A stretch of 64,000 nucleotides of DNA. It comes from Sphingorhabdus sp. Alg231-15. GTDB lineage: Bacteria; Pseudomonadota; Alphaproteobacteria; Sphingomonadales; Sphingomonadaceae. Positions 17,667 to 25,941 of the stretch are shown here, in pieces (positions within the stretch are counted from its first letter, which is position 1; the number at the start of each line of letters is the position of its first letter). Below the pieces are notes generated by a model. That model did no database searches. It was not told where the DNA came from and worked only from the letters and a program-made list of their open reading frames with translations. The translations under genes and the position numbers were made by a program. The DNA is taken from contig NZ_LT703001.1 of assembly GCF_900149705.1 (NCBI RefSeq), forward strand, positions 3,528,001 through 3,592,000, read 5' to 3'.

Positions 17667-18386
17667 TCAAAGCTCGTATCCATAGCGATCTGCCATTTCT
17701 ACCAGCTCGGGATATTCTGGATAGGCCTTGATTGCATCGCTAACGTCTTCAAGCGGCTGTTCAACAACGGCACGTCGAGAATTCGAATTCTCCGAACGGC
17801 TTTTCTGGATATAGGTGAGGTCTCGACCAAGCCAACTCGAAATATTCTCGATGTTCTCCGACAGCTTTTCAATCTGAAAGCGTTTGTCTGTAATGGCCTC
17901 GCATCTTCGGTTCCATTCAATATACCACCGTAAACTGCTCCGAAGAGGGTCGTCGCTAAACTCAAAATGTTTTTTTGCAAACGTATAAAATGGCATGCGC
18001 TGGTTTTTGATTTTGTCGTCAAACCATCCGAGATTATAGGTCGAGAGTATAACTTTATGAGGGTGCCTTATCTGATGAATGGCTATGATTTCGGGGTCGG
18101 GCAGATAGGGTATTGCGAGCCAAGACGAATCCCCTTTGCAATGGATACCGCGATCCGGATTTCTAAGCTTCGGACCATCAGGAGTGAAATAGGCTTCATG
18201 GGAACATTCATAGCCAGAAGCCTTGAAAAGATCGGCTACGTAAGTGCTTCCTGAACGACCGGTGCCGATGATTGCAAACTCTGGTTTCTTGGCCAGCACT
18301 ACATTTGCCACTTTGTACAAGGACAACGCGATCGGCAAAACGGGGGCTGGCAAGGATTCGCGAACAGCTCTGAGATTCAGGCCCAT
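17667..18386 (-). CDS. Sulfotransferase-family protein
   Basis: A 239-residue protein with a PAPS-type P-loop, AIIGTGRSGSTYVADLF, near residue 38. The 3'-phosphate-binding segment IHQIRHPHKVILSTYNLGW lies near residue 100, with the conserved Arg and Ser. Together these identify a cytosolic-type sulfotransferase fold. Proteins like this transfer sulfate from PAPS to carbohydrates or lipids. The acceptor is unknown, and no polysaccharide gene is adjacent. Codon use and the more AT-rich sequence differ from the flanking core genes, in line with recent transfer. The ribosome site is weak. It is shorter than most members at the C-terminus, but no frameshift is apparent. Confidence 0.78.
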   Translation of the reverse strand: MGLNLRAVRESLPAPVLPIALSLYKVANVVLAKKPEFAIIGTGRSGSTYVADLFKASGYECSHEAYFTPDGPKLRNPDRGIHCKGDSSWLAIPYLPDPEIIAIHQIRHPHKVILSTYNLGWFDDKIKNQRMPFYTFAKKHFEFSDDPLRSSLRWYIEWNRRCEAITDKRFQIEKLSENIENISSWLGRDLTYIQKSRSENSNSRRAVVEQPLEDVSDAIKAYPEYPELVEMADRYGYEL

Positions 18387-18540
18387 AAATTACACCATTC
18401 AAATTTTGTTTGTTCTGGATTGGGTTCGCAAGATTGTTGACTATGACAGAATGCATATTGCAGCTTTATCAATCGGCCTAACAACCTCGGACAAAACTGT
18501 AAATCAGATTTTCCCCAAGGGGATCAGCGCGGCAAAGCCG

Positions 18541-19206
18541 CTATTGTCCATGGTCGAGCGATGCATTTTGAAACCGCTGATAGATGAACCAGCCAGCCCA
18601 TAGTGCGGCGTAGAGCGAGAGGCTGGCGAAAATGGCGGGTTTGGGATTGCTGATCGTGCTGATCGAACCGGCATAGGCGGCGATGCCGATATAGGGGATG
18701 GTGCCCAGTGCATAGAAAGCCAGATAGCGGATCAGCGGCATGCGCGTTACGCCGGCCATGCAGGCCGTAATCTCGGGAGCCATCGGAACGGCGCGGGCCA
18801 GCATGATCATCGCCGGACCACTACGTGTGAAGGCAGTGGCCATTTCGGCGCGCTCGGTTTCGCTTTTGACGAGAAGGCCGATAGCGCCAGCGCCATATTT
18901 CCGGCTTATCCCGTATCCGGCAAGCATCGCCAGCGTCAGTCCGGTAAAGGCCGCCGCTGCACCCAGCGGGAAGCCCAGAAAAAAGCCCGCCAGCAAGATA
19001 GTGGCAAGGGTTGGAACCGACAGGATAATATCCAGTAGTAACAGGAGGACAATCAAGCCGAAAATATAGACCGGATCGACCTGCTGCGCTGCCGCCAACC
19101 CATTGCGGACCTTTTCGATAGTCAACAGGTCAAAGCCGCGCCCAATCAGAAATATCACCACAAACAGCAATGTCAGGGCGGCCATGATCTTGAGCATTGG
19201 TTTCAT
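18541..19206 (-). CDS. TVP38/TMEM64 (VTT-domain) membrane protein
   Basis: A 221-residue inner-membrane protein of the DedA/VTT superfamily. It has the SVPTLATILLAGFFLGFPLGA segment at about 65-85 and the re-entrant-loop block FTRSGPAMIMLARAVPMAPEI at about 127-147, followed by two helices. VTT proteins are thought to scramble or transport lipids, including undecaprenyl phosphate. The gene reads in the same direction as the Old Yellow Enzyme gene, which ends 61 bases upstream of this start, so they may be co-transcribed. Confidence 0.85.
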   Translation of the reverse strand: MKPMLKIMAALTLLFVVIFLIGRGFDLLTIEKVRNGLAAAQQVDPVYIFGLIVLLLLLDIILSVPTLATILLAGFFLGFPLGAAAAFTGLTLAMLAGYGISRKYGAGAIGLLVKSETERAEMATAFTRSGPAMIMLARAVPMAPEITACMAGVTRMPLIRYLAFYALGTIPYIGIAAYAGSISTISNPKPAIFASLSLYAALWAGWFIYQRFQNASLDHGQ

Positions 19207-19267
19207 CAGAGGAGCGTGATCATTGAGTGAATTTATTGCCTATGCAAACAGCAAATCGGCGGCTTCA

Positions 19268-20554
19268 TTAGCTACGCGCTGCCAGGATTTGCTTGTTGCG
19301 CGCCTCGACTGCACGAAACCCTTTGAAGACGCCGAGCTCTGGATCGGTCTTTCCGCTCTTGCCGATATTAAACAGCTGCTCATAAAACCAGTAGATCGTG
19401 GCAAAACCATCCACCGCCTTGACCATCTGGAAGCGTTTGAGAAAGCCGAGCCAGTCGGGGATGAGCTGCAGTGTATTTTCGTAGCGGGGCAGCTCGTCGA
19501 GCCCTGCAAGCAGTTGTTTCGGTGCATCGGTCACAACGCACATCGGACGCCCCAGACCGATGAGATCTGCGGCTCCGTCGGACAAGGCCTGCTCCATCGC
19601 GGCGCGCGTACGAAAGCCGCCGGTGACCATCAGAGGAACCTCGACAGATGCCTGCATAGCTTTGGCAAAATCGACAAAATAGGCTTCACGCGCCTGGGTC
19701 GAGGGCGCAACATTCTGCTCCTCTTTTTCCTCCAGCCCGTCTGCGCCCATCAGCGCAGGTTGTTCGTAGGTGCCACCGGATATCTCGATGAGATCAACGC
19801 TTGCAGCCTCCAACCATTGTACGACTTGCAAGCTATCCTCAAACGCAAATCCGCCCTTCTGAAAATCGGCGCTGTTGAGTTTGACCGAGATCGGGAAATC
19901 GGGGCCGACCGCCGCACGAACCTTCGCGACTGCCGACAGAAGAAAGCGTGCGCGGTTTTCCAAGCTGCCGCCATATTCGTCCGTGCGCTGATTGGCGCGC
20001 GGGCTGAGGAAGCTGCTCAGCAAATAGCCATGGGCGCTGTGGATTTGCGCGCCGGTAAAGCCAGCATCCTTGCAGGTCTTGGCAGCCAGTGCGAAACGAT
20101 CAACAAGATCCTCAATCTCCGGAATCGTCAGCGCAACAGGCTCGCCAAACTGGCCACCGGGCAGGCCAAGCTTCACCGCCGACGGCGCTTTCGGATGCTT
20201 GTTGACGTTGCTTTGCGTCTGCCGACCGGCATGGCTAATCTGTGCCCAGAAATGATTGCCTCCGCGTGTCGCAATTGCGGCCCAGCTTTTAAGCGCCGCC
20301 ATCATCGCTTCATCTGCTGGTTTATCGATTACGACATTGCCGGGGCGCTCCAGATGGTCACGGTCAATCTGGATATTCCCGCTCAGCAACATGCCCGCAC
20401 CACCATCAGACCATATCCCGTAAAGCCGTTCCAGTTCCGGCGTAGGCACACCATCGGGTGTCGCCATTCCTTCGGTCATAGCACCTTTGCCTATGCGGTT
20501 GGGGAGGATGGCGCCACAGGGCAGAGTGAGTGGATCGGCGAGTGTTTTGGTCAT
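19268..20554 (-). CDS. NADH:flavin oxidoreductase, Old Yellow Enzyme family
   Basis: A 428-residue FMN-dependent TIM-barrel enzyme. Family motifs are PNRIGKGAMTEGMA at the N-terminus, WAQISHAGRQT, HSAHGYLLSSFLSP, the hallmark NQRTDEYGGSLENR, and the phosphate-binding GGFRTRAAMEQ with LGRPM. Such enzymes reduce activated C=C bonds using NAD(P)H. The length and the absence of a C-terminal Fe-S/FAD module place it among single-domain ene reductases, close to the longer xenobiotic-reductase-like members. The start at 20554 (MTKTLADPLTLPCG) is chosen because the open frame above it lacks family residues. It may form an operon with the TVP38-like gene. Confidence 0.87.
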   Translation of the reverse strand: MTKTLADPLTLPCGAILPNRIGKGAMTEGMATPDGVPTPELERLYGIWSDGGAGMLLSGNIQIDRDHLERPGNVVIDKPADEAMMAALKSWAAIATRGGNHFWAQISHAGRQTQSNVNKHPKAPSAVKLGLPGGQFGEPVALTIPEIEDLVDRFALAAKTCKDAGFTGAQIHSAHGYLLSSFLSPRANQRTDEYGGSLENRARFLLSAVAKVRAAVGPDFPISVKLNSADFQKGGFAFEDSLQVVQWLEAASVDLIEISGGTYEQPALMGADGLEEKEEQNVAPSTQAREAYFVDFAKAMQASVEVPLMVTGGFRTRAAMEQALSDGAADLIGLGRPMCVVTDAPKQLLAGLDELPRYENTLQLIPDWLGFLKRFQMVKAVDGFATIYWFYEQLFNIGKSGKTDPELGVFKGFRAVEARNKQILAARS

Positions 20555-20665
20555 GTATTTGCCCCGAAATTTCCATTGCGATTGGAAACTGATTCTGTCG
20601 GATGGCGCAATTTTTAGCAAGTCCTATGTCATGTTAACGACATTTTAAGGCTGAAATCCGCCGAT

Positions 20666-20693
20666 TTGGCTTTTGAAAAAAAGCGGTTATAGT
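20666..20693 (+). promoter_or_regulatory. Predicted sigma70-type promoter of the small membrane-protein gene
   Basis: TTGGCT at 20666-20671 and TATAGT at 20688-20693 are separated by 16 bases in an A-rich stretch. Transcription would begin near 20700, at the first arm of a nine-base inverted repeat. Confidence 0.4.
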
Positions 20694-20696
20694 GCT

Positions 20697-20736
20697 ATAG
20701 GCGTTAGATCGGGGACTAACATCCGACAACGCCTAT
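20697..20736 (+). promoter_or_regulatory. Leader hairpin ahead of the small membrane-protein gene
   Basis: ATAGGCGTT (20697-20705) and AACGCCTAT (20728-20736) are perfect reverse complements, nine pairs around a 22-base loop. The hairpin lies in the probable 5' leader, 26 bases before ATG 20763. No T-run follows, so it is not a simple terminator. It could stabilise the mRNA or bind a regulator. Confidence 0.45.
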
Positions 20737-20762
20737 GGAGAGTGCGTTGAAGGGGAAAAGAT

Positions 20763-21158
20763 ATGGTTGCGACAGCATCTCGTAAATCGGTTACAAAACA
20801 TCGTGATAATCACGATTTAATGTCCACGCAGTCTGTGAGATGGGACAAGAAGATGAGCAACAACTGTGCGTCGGCCTTGCTTGTTTATACGATGATGCAG
20901 ATATTCTTTGTCCTTAGTTTTATCGAAACCAAGGGCATGTCAATCGCTCCCTATTTTGGTCTGGTATTGCTTGTGGCGATCATCATTCCATTTTGTCGCA
21001 AATATGAAAAACGCTGGGAAAATTTTGCTGGTAATGGCCTGAGCTCGCAAAGCGTTGCGGCCCGCTTTCGCAAGGACCAAATCACGCTCTGGATTTTGGC
21101 TCTCGGACTTCCCTTTGTATTCATCGCCATCATCAAGGCCATTGGCGCTATATTCTAA
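20763..21158 (+). CDS. Small two- or three-helix inner-membrane protein, unknown
   Basis: A 131-residue protein. A basic N-terminal 30 residues (ATASRKSVTKHRDNH) is followed by a hydrophobic hairpin (ALLVYTMMQIFFVLSFI and APYFGLVLLVAIIIPF). Then comes a charged loop with KYEKRWENF and a final helix, ILALGLPFVFIAIIKAIG. GGGGAAAAG lies directly before ATG 20763; further ATGs at codons 20 and 31 are possible starts. No family is recognised. The conserved-looking leader hairpin and promoter upstream support a real gene. It precedes pmbA by 71 bases on the same strand. Confidence 0.6.
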   Translation: MVATASRKSVTKHRDNHDLMSTQSVRWDKKMSNNCASALLVYTMMQIFFVLSFIETKGMSIAPYFGLVLLVAIIIPFCRKYEKRWENFAGNGLSSQSVAARFRKDQITLWILALGLPFVFIAIIKAIGAIF

Positions 21159-21229
21159 ATTAACCGGATTGTTCGGCAAAGACTGACAGTGGCGTTGACC
21201 TCGCCGTTGCCGATACCTATGTCCACTTC

Positions 21230-22576
21230 ATGCTAAAACCACAAGAAGCGCAGGATCGCGCCGACGCCCTTATCTCCCAAGCCAAAAAGGCCGGTGCTGA
21301 TGCCGCAGACGCGATCTATGTCTGTGATGCTTCGACGCAGGTGTCGATGCGTCTCGGCAATCTCGAAGATGTCGAGCGATCAGAAGGCGAAGAAATCGGC
21401 TTACGTGTTTTTGCCGGCAAACGCTCAGCAACCGTATCATCGTCAGACATGGACCCAGAGATATTATCCGCTCTTGTCGGACGTGCGATGGACATGGCGC
21501 GCGAGGCGCCGGAAGACCAATATGCAGGGCTAGCACCGGAAGAACTCATCCTGAAATCCGATGCTCACCCGATAGATGGTGATGACGGGATTGATCCCGA
21601 TCCTGCCGAGTTGCGGGAAATGGCCTTGCAAGTGGAGCAAGCCGCACGGGCAGTTGAGGGTGTTACCAATAGTGAAGGTGGCGGTGCCAGCGCTGGCCGA
21701 TCGATTGTCGCACTGGCAACCAGCCATGGCTTCTCCGGCGCATATTCGACAAGCGGCTATAGTTGCCACGCCAGCGTTATCGCCGGCGAAGGCGATGGTA
21801 TGGAACGCGACTATGCTTATGACAGTACCCGCCATTTTGAAGATCTCGATACACCGGAGTCTATCGGCAAGGAAGCTGGAGAACGCGCGGTATCGCGTCT
21901 GAACCCTGTCGACTTTAAGTCCGGCGCAATGCCGGTTGTATTTGATCCGCGGATCAGCAACTCGTTGCTCGGTCATTTTGTCGGTGCCATTGCAGGTAGC
22001 AGCATAGCCCGTAAGACCAGTTTTCTTCTGGAAGCGCTCGATACTCAGGTTTTCGATAGTGCGATCAATCTTATCGATTGCCCGCACCGCAAACGAGGCT
22101 TGCGGTCGAAAGCCTTTGATGGCGAAGGCCTGCCTACGGCCAAAACAAAATTGATCGACAATGGCCGCCTGACCCAATGGATTATGGAAAGCGCATCGGC
22201 ACGGCAATTAGGATTACAGCCTACCGGTCATGCCTCTCGCGGGGTTGGGGGTGCGCCCGGTGTCAGTGTGACTAACCTTCATATGAATGCTGGATCAGTG
22301 AGCAAGACAGAGTTGATCAAGGACATCAAACACGGTGTCTATATTACTGAATTAATTGGCCAAGGTGTGAACCCGGTTACGGGCGACTATAGTCGCGGCG
22401 CAGGTGGTTTCCTGATTACGGATGGTGAAATCGGAGCACCGGTTTCAGAGATTACTATTGCCGGGAATCTCAAAGATATGTTTGCAAGCCTGATCCCGGC
22501 AGACGATCTGGAATATCGCTATGCGGTGAATGCGCCAACCTTGCGAACCGACAGTATGACGGTAGCCGGTGGTTAG
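21230..22576 (+). CDS. pmbA: PmbA/TldE-type metalloprotease subunit
   Basis: A 448-residue member of the TldD/PmbA family. The N-terminal domain carries GNLEDVERSEGEEIGLRVF, and the central part has GGGASAGRSIVALATSHGF. The C-terminal block has GVNPVTGDYSRGAGGFLI, the usual PmbA ending that places it in the catalytically silent TldE/PmbA half. The zinc HExxxH motif of TldD is absent, as expected. TldD/PmbA degrade unfolded peptides and process microcin- or CcdA-like substrates. No TldD partner is in the window. It begins at ATG 21230 after a short gap from the small membrane gene. Confidence 0.88.
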   Translation: MLKPQEAQDRADALISQAKKAGADAADAIYVCDASTQVSMRLGNLEDVERSEGEEIGLRVFAGKRSATVSSSDMDPEILSALVGRAMDMAREAPEDQYAGLAPEELILKSDAHPIDGDDGIDPDPAELREMALQVEQAARAVEGVTNSEGGGASAGRSIVALATSHGFSGAYSTSGYSCHASVIAGEGDGMERDYAYDSTRHFEDLDTPESIGKEAGERAVSRLNPVDFKSGAMPVVFDPRISNSLLGHFVGAIAGSSIARKTSFLLEALDTQVFDSAINLIDCPHRKRGLRSKAFDGEGLPTAKTKLIDNGRLTQWIMESASARQLGLQPTGHASRGVGGAPGVSVTNLHMNAGSVSKTELIKDIKHGVYITELIGQGVNPVTGDYSRGAGGFLITDGEIGAPVSEITIAGNLKDMFASLIPADDLEYRYAVNAPTLRTDSMTVAGG

Positions 22577-22694
22577 AGAAGCGTGTCAGTTCTAAATCGC
22601 TAGTGGCGCGCTTGTCGAACCGCGCCTATCAAGCAGAAAAGCTGCCTTTCCAAACCCGTTGGAACAGGCCGAGGGCTAATGGAGTTATTTTCGG

Positions 22695-23483
22695 TTGGTT
22701 GATTTTGATAAGATTGTTGCGATAGCCAGAGAAGCCGGCGATCTCGCCATGCGGCAATGGCAGGCGGGTGAAAGCGCCGAAAAGACATGGGAAAAATCGC
22801 CCGGACAGATTGTTAGTGAAGCCGATATAGCGGTGGATCGATTTCTTCGCGAACGGTTGGAGGCGCAGCTGCCAGAAGCTGGCTGGCTTTCAGAGGAAAC
22901 TGCGGAAGATCAGTCATTGTCTGGTCGCGATATGGCATGGGTTGTCGATCCTATTGATGGAACCAAGGATTTTGTGAAGGGCGAAACAGGTTGGGCCATC
23001 TCCATCGCGCTGGTCCAAAATGGCGCACCGATTTTTGGTATCTTGGAAGCGCCAGCGATGGAAGAAACCTGGATCGCCAAAGCCGGCAGTCATACTGAAG
23101 TGAATGGCCGAGGCCTTAAGGCGAGTACCCGCGAGCGTTATGATGGATCGCGCATACCGCTTGGCGATGTTGATCTGCCGAAAGAAATCAAACTGGCGCC
23201 GGTAACAAAACCCAACAGCATTGCGCTGCGTCTGGCAATGGTGGCGGATGATCGCGCGGATCTGGTTGTTTCAACGCGCTGGGGAAGTGAATGGGATATT
23301 GCTGCGGCACATGTCATTGCCCAGGAAGCAGGCGCAATTGTGACCGATGCGCATGGCAAAGAGCTGCGCTATAACGGCACGCATGGGCAGGCTTTTGGAG
23401 TTTTGTGTACGTCAGAGGGTATTCACGATGCCGCCGTTGCGCGTGTCGCCAAATTTCTCTCCGAAAATGAAGGGCAGAGCTAA
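22695..23483 (+). CDS. Inositol-monophosphatase-family phosphatase (CysQ-like)
   Basis: A 262-residue Mg2+-dependent, Li+-sensitive phosphatase fold. It shows WLSEETAED (first metal Glu), the core motif WVVDPIDGTKDFVKGE, and the C-terminal WGSEWDIAAAHVIAQEAGA. This family includes inositol monophosphatase, histidinol phosphatase HisN and the PAP phosphatase CysQ; the sequence alone does not separate these. The likely start is TTG 22695, because no ATG fits before the first conserved segment and GGAG lies 11-12 bases upstream. It is convergent with crtB, overlapping by four bases. Confidence 0.85.
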   Translation: MVDFDKIVAIAREAGDLAMRQWQAGESAEKTWEKSPGQIVSEADIAVDRFLRERLEAQLPEAGWLSEETAEDQSLSGRDMAWVVDPIDGTKDFVKGETGWAISIALVQNGAPIFGILEAPAMEETWIAKAGSHTEVNGRGLKASTRERYDGSRIPLGDVDLPKEIKLAPVTKPNSIALRLAMVADDRADLVVSTRWGSEWDIAAAHVIAQEAGAIVTDAHGKELRYNGTHGQAFGVLCTSEGIHDAAVARVAKFLSENEGQS

Positions 23484-24409
23484 ACCGTCTTTCGCGGCCG
23501 CGTCCAGAGCTGTTCGCGAGCTGTCTCTTTCGATTTGAACAGCGCCTGACCGAAGGCTTTGGCGACCCATGCGACCTTTGCTGCCTTGCTGGTCACGATC
23601 CGCTTGTTGAGAGAGCCACCATCGCTCCGTCTCACCGCGCGCGCGATGTCGCCATAAATGCCTGCTGCCGCCAACACGGCCCACCGCGAACGAAAAGGCA
23701 ATCGTGCCGCACCGATCCGGGCGGAGGCTTCATAGCGTTCCGACAGATCGCATAGCCGCTTGATCAGCTGAACCAAAGCATCCTGCCGGGTGGGGTTCAT
23801 CAAATCGTCAGGATCAATCCGCATCTCGGCAAGCCAATCCTTAGGCAAATAGCAGCGCCCGGCTGCGGCATCCTCGGCAATGTCGCGAGCGATATTGGAT
23901 AGCTGGAAAGCCAGCCCCAGATCACAGGCACGGTCGAGTGTTTCATCGTCCCGCGGCGAAACACCCATAACGATGGCCATCAAACAACCCACTGCACCAG
24001 CGACGTGATAGCAATATTGATAGAGATCATCCTCGCTCTGCGGCCGCCATTGTCTGGCATCGAGCGCAAAGCCGTCAATGACATCATTGGCCAGATCATT
24101 GGGCAGACGGCACTCCTGGGCGACAATGCCTATCGCATCAAAAGCGGGCTTGCCGGTTTGCTCACCGCCCATAGCGCGGCGGGTCAACATCCGCATGACC
24201 GCAATGGTTTTCTCCGATGCCGGGGTCGCCGACATGCCATGGCCATGATCCTGACCATCAGCGAGATCATCGCACTCCCGGCACCAGGCGTAGAGCATCC
24301 ACACCCGCTCGCGCGTCTGCTCGGCAAACAGCTTGGATGCGAGCGCAAAGGACTTGGACCCGCGATCGATACTGGCTTTGGCGTGAAGGACGAGGCTGGC
24401 GCGATTCAT
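23480..24409 (-). CDS. crtB: Phytoene synthase
   Basis: A 309-residue squalene/phytoene synthase. The first Asp-rich site is AWCRECDDLADG (about residues 42-53), where geranylgeranyl diphosphate binds through magnesium. The second is QLSNIARDIAEDAAAGRCYL (about 165-184), with the conserved YLP. It condenses two GGPP into phytoene, the first committed step of C40 carotenoids. Its start codon overlaps the crtI stop by one base, so the two are translationally coupled. Order of transcription is crtY, crtI, crtB. No crtE (GGPP synthase) is in this window. Confidence 0.93.
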   Translation of the reverse strand: MNRASLVLHAKASIDRGSKSFALASKLFAEQTRERVWMLYAWCRECDDLADGQDHGHGMSATPASEKTIAVMRMLTRRAMGGEQTGKPAFDAIGIVAQECRLPNDLANDVIDGFALDARQWRPQSEDDLYQYCYHVAGAVGCLMAIVMGVSPRDDETLDRACDLGLAFQLSNIARDIAEDAAAGRCYLPKDWLAEMRIDPDDLMNPTRQDALVQLIKRLCDLSERYEASARIGAARLPFRSRWAVLAAAGIYGDIARAVRRSDGGSLNKRIVTSKAAKVAWVAKAFGQALFKSKETAREQLWTRPRKTV

Positions 24410-25929
24410 CAGGCGTCTTGCAATATGTCCTCGAGCATCAGCTCCGCCGTTGCCTTGGCACTGCCGACCACCCCTGGAATACCAGCACCCGGATGGGTTC
24501 CTGCACCAACAAAATAGAGGTTGTTGATCACATCATCCCGGTTGTGCACCCGGAACCAGGCGCTTTGGGTCAGGAGTGGTTCCAGACTAAATGCGCTGCC
24601 GAGATGCGCATTGAGGTCGGTACCAAAATCCTGCGGTGTATAGTGAAAGCTGGTCACAATCCGGTCATGAATATCGGGGATCAGACGGTGGCCGATCTCG
24701 TCGAGAATACGCTTCTCATAGATTGGCCCCATCTCTTCCCAGTCAATCGGCAGCTTGCCCTGATGCGGGACGGGCGCGAGCACATAGAAAGTGCTGTGAC
24801 CTTCCGGCGCCATCTCTGGGTCGGTAATTGTCGGATGATGGAGATAGAGCGAGAAATCACTCGGCAAAACGCCGTTATCGTAAATATCCTCAAGCAATCC
24901 TTTGTAGCGCGGGCCAAACAGGATCATATGATGCGGAATGCCCGGCCAGGTTCCCTTGAGTCCGAAATGCACGACAAAGAGTGATGGCGAATATTTCTTC
25001 TTGTTGAGTGAAGCGGTGACCTTGTCACTGCGATGCTTGTGGCTCAGCAGGTCGCGATAGCTATGCATTACATCGGCATTGGATGCGACGGCATCAAATG
25101 TCTCGCTCCAGCCCGACTTGCAGGTCACACCTGATGCGCGATCGCCCATCATATCGATGCTCGTGACCGGATCGGACAGTCGGATTGTGCCGCCAATCCT
25201 CTCAAAATGCTTCACCATCGCGGCGATCAGCATATTCGTGCCACCTTTGGCAAACCAAACGCCGCCGAGCCGTTCAAGCTTGTGGATAAGGCCATATATT
25301 GCGCTGGTTGCCATCGGGTTGCCGCCAACCAATAGCGACTGGAAGGAGAGAAACTCCCGCAGTTTTTCGTTTTTCACAAAGCCCGAAACCTTGGCATAGA
25401 CCGACCGGTAAGCTTCAAATTTCATCAGCGCCGGGGCAGCCTTGATCATCGATTTGAAATCGAGGAACGCCTTGGTTCCGAGTTTGACATAGCCTTCTTC
25501 GTATAGTCCGCCGCTATATTCGAGGAAGCGTTTATAGCCTTCGACATCGTCCGGTTCTATCGCAGCAATATTGGCATAAAGCTCGTCCGGATCATTGACG
25601 TAATCGAAATTGGTCCCGTCGGGCCAGTTGAGCCGGTAAAAGGGCGATACCGGCATCAGCTCGATATCTTTGGCCATATCGTGCCCGGTCAGATCCCAAA
25701 GCTGGCTGAGACAATCGGGATCTGTGATCACCGTTGGGCCGCCGTCAAAGATGAAGCCGTCCTTATCCCAATAATAGGCACGGCCACCCGGCTTATCCCG
25801 GCTTTCGAGGATGGTCGTTTGGATGCCCGCCGACTGTAAGCGGATAGCAAGCGCCAGGCCGCCAAAGCCGGAGCCAATTACAGCAGCTGTTTTGAACAAT
25901 TTACTTTGGCTTTTGGTTACGTCATTCAT
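24409..25929 (-). CDS. crtI: Phytoene desaturase
   Basis: A 506-residue FAD-dependent desaturase. The N-terminal dinucleotide motif is AVIGSGFGGLALAIRLQSAG; the segment RDKPGGRAYYW follows. The C-terminal bacterial-type signature is VGAGTHPGAGIPGVVGSAK, just before the end. CrtI converts phytoene through four desaturations to lycopene and is associated with the membrane. The gene lies between crtY (12-base gap) and crtB (one-base overlap). The closeness suggests a single crtYIB transcript from the promoter region before crtY. Confidence 0.94.
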   Translation of the reverse strand: MNDVTKSQSKLFKTAAVIGSGFGGLALAIRLQSAGIQTTILESRDKPGGRAYYWDKDGFIFDGGPTVITDPDCLSQLWDLTGHDMAKDIELMPVSPFYRLNWPDGTNFDYVNDPDELYANIAAIEPDDVEGYKRFLEYSGGLYEEGYVKLGTKAFLDFKSMIKAAPALMKFEAYRSVYAKVSGFVKNEKLREFLSFQSLLVGGNPMATSAIYGLIHKLERLGGVWFAKGGTNMLIAAMVKHFERIGGTIRLSDPVTSIDMMGDRASGVTCKSGWSETFDAVASNADVMHSYRDLLSHKHRSDKVTASLNKKKYSPSLFVVHFGLKGTWPGIPHHMILFGPRYKGLLEDIYDNGVLPSDFSLYLHHPTITDPEMAPEGHSTFYVLAPVPHQGKLPIDWEEMGPIYEKRILDEIGHRLIPDIHDRIVTSFHYTPQDFGTDLNAHLGSAFSLEPLLTQSAWFRVHNRDDVINNLYFVGAGTHPGAGIPGVVGSAKATAELMLEDILQDA

Positions 25930-25941
25930 GGCTATCGGGGC

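Noticed and set aside
19223-20617. Long open frame of 464 codons opposite the Old Yellow Enzyme gene
   Set aside because: It is antisense to a gene with clear family motifs, and its protein is rich in Arg, Cys and His with no recognisable features.
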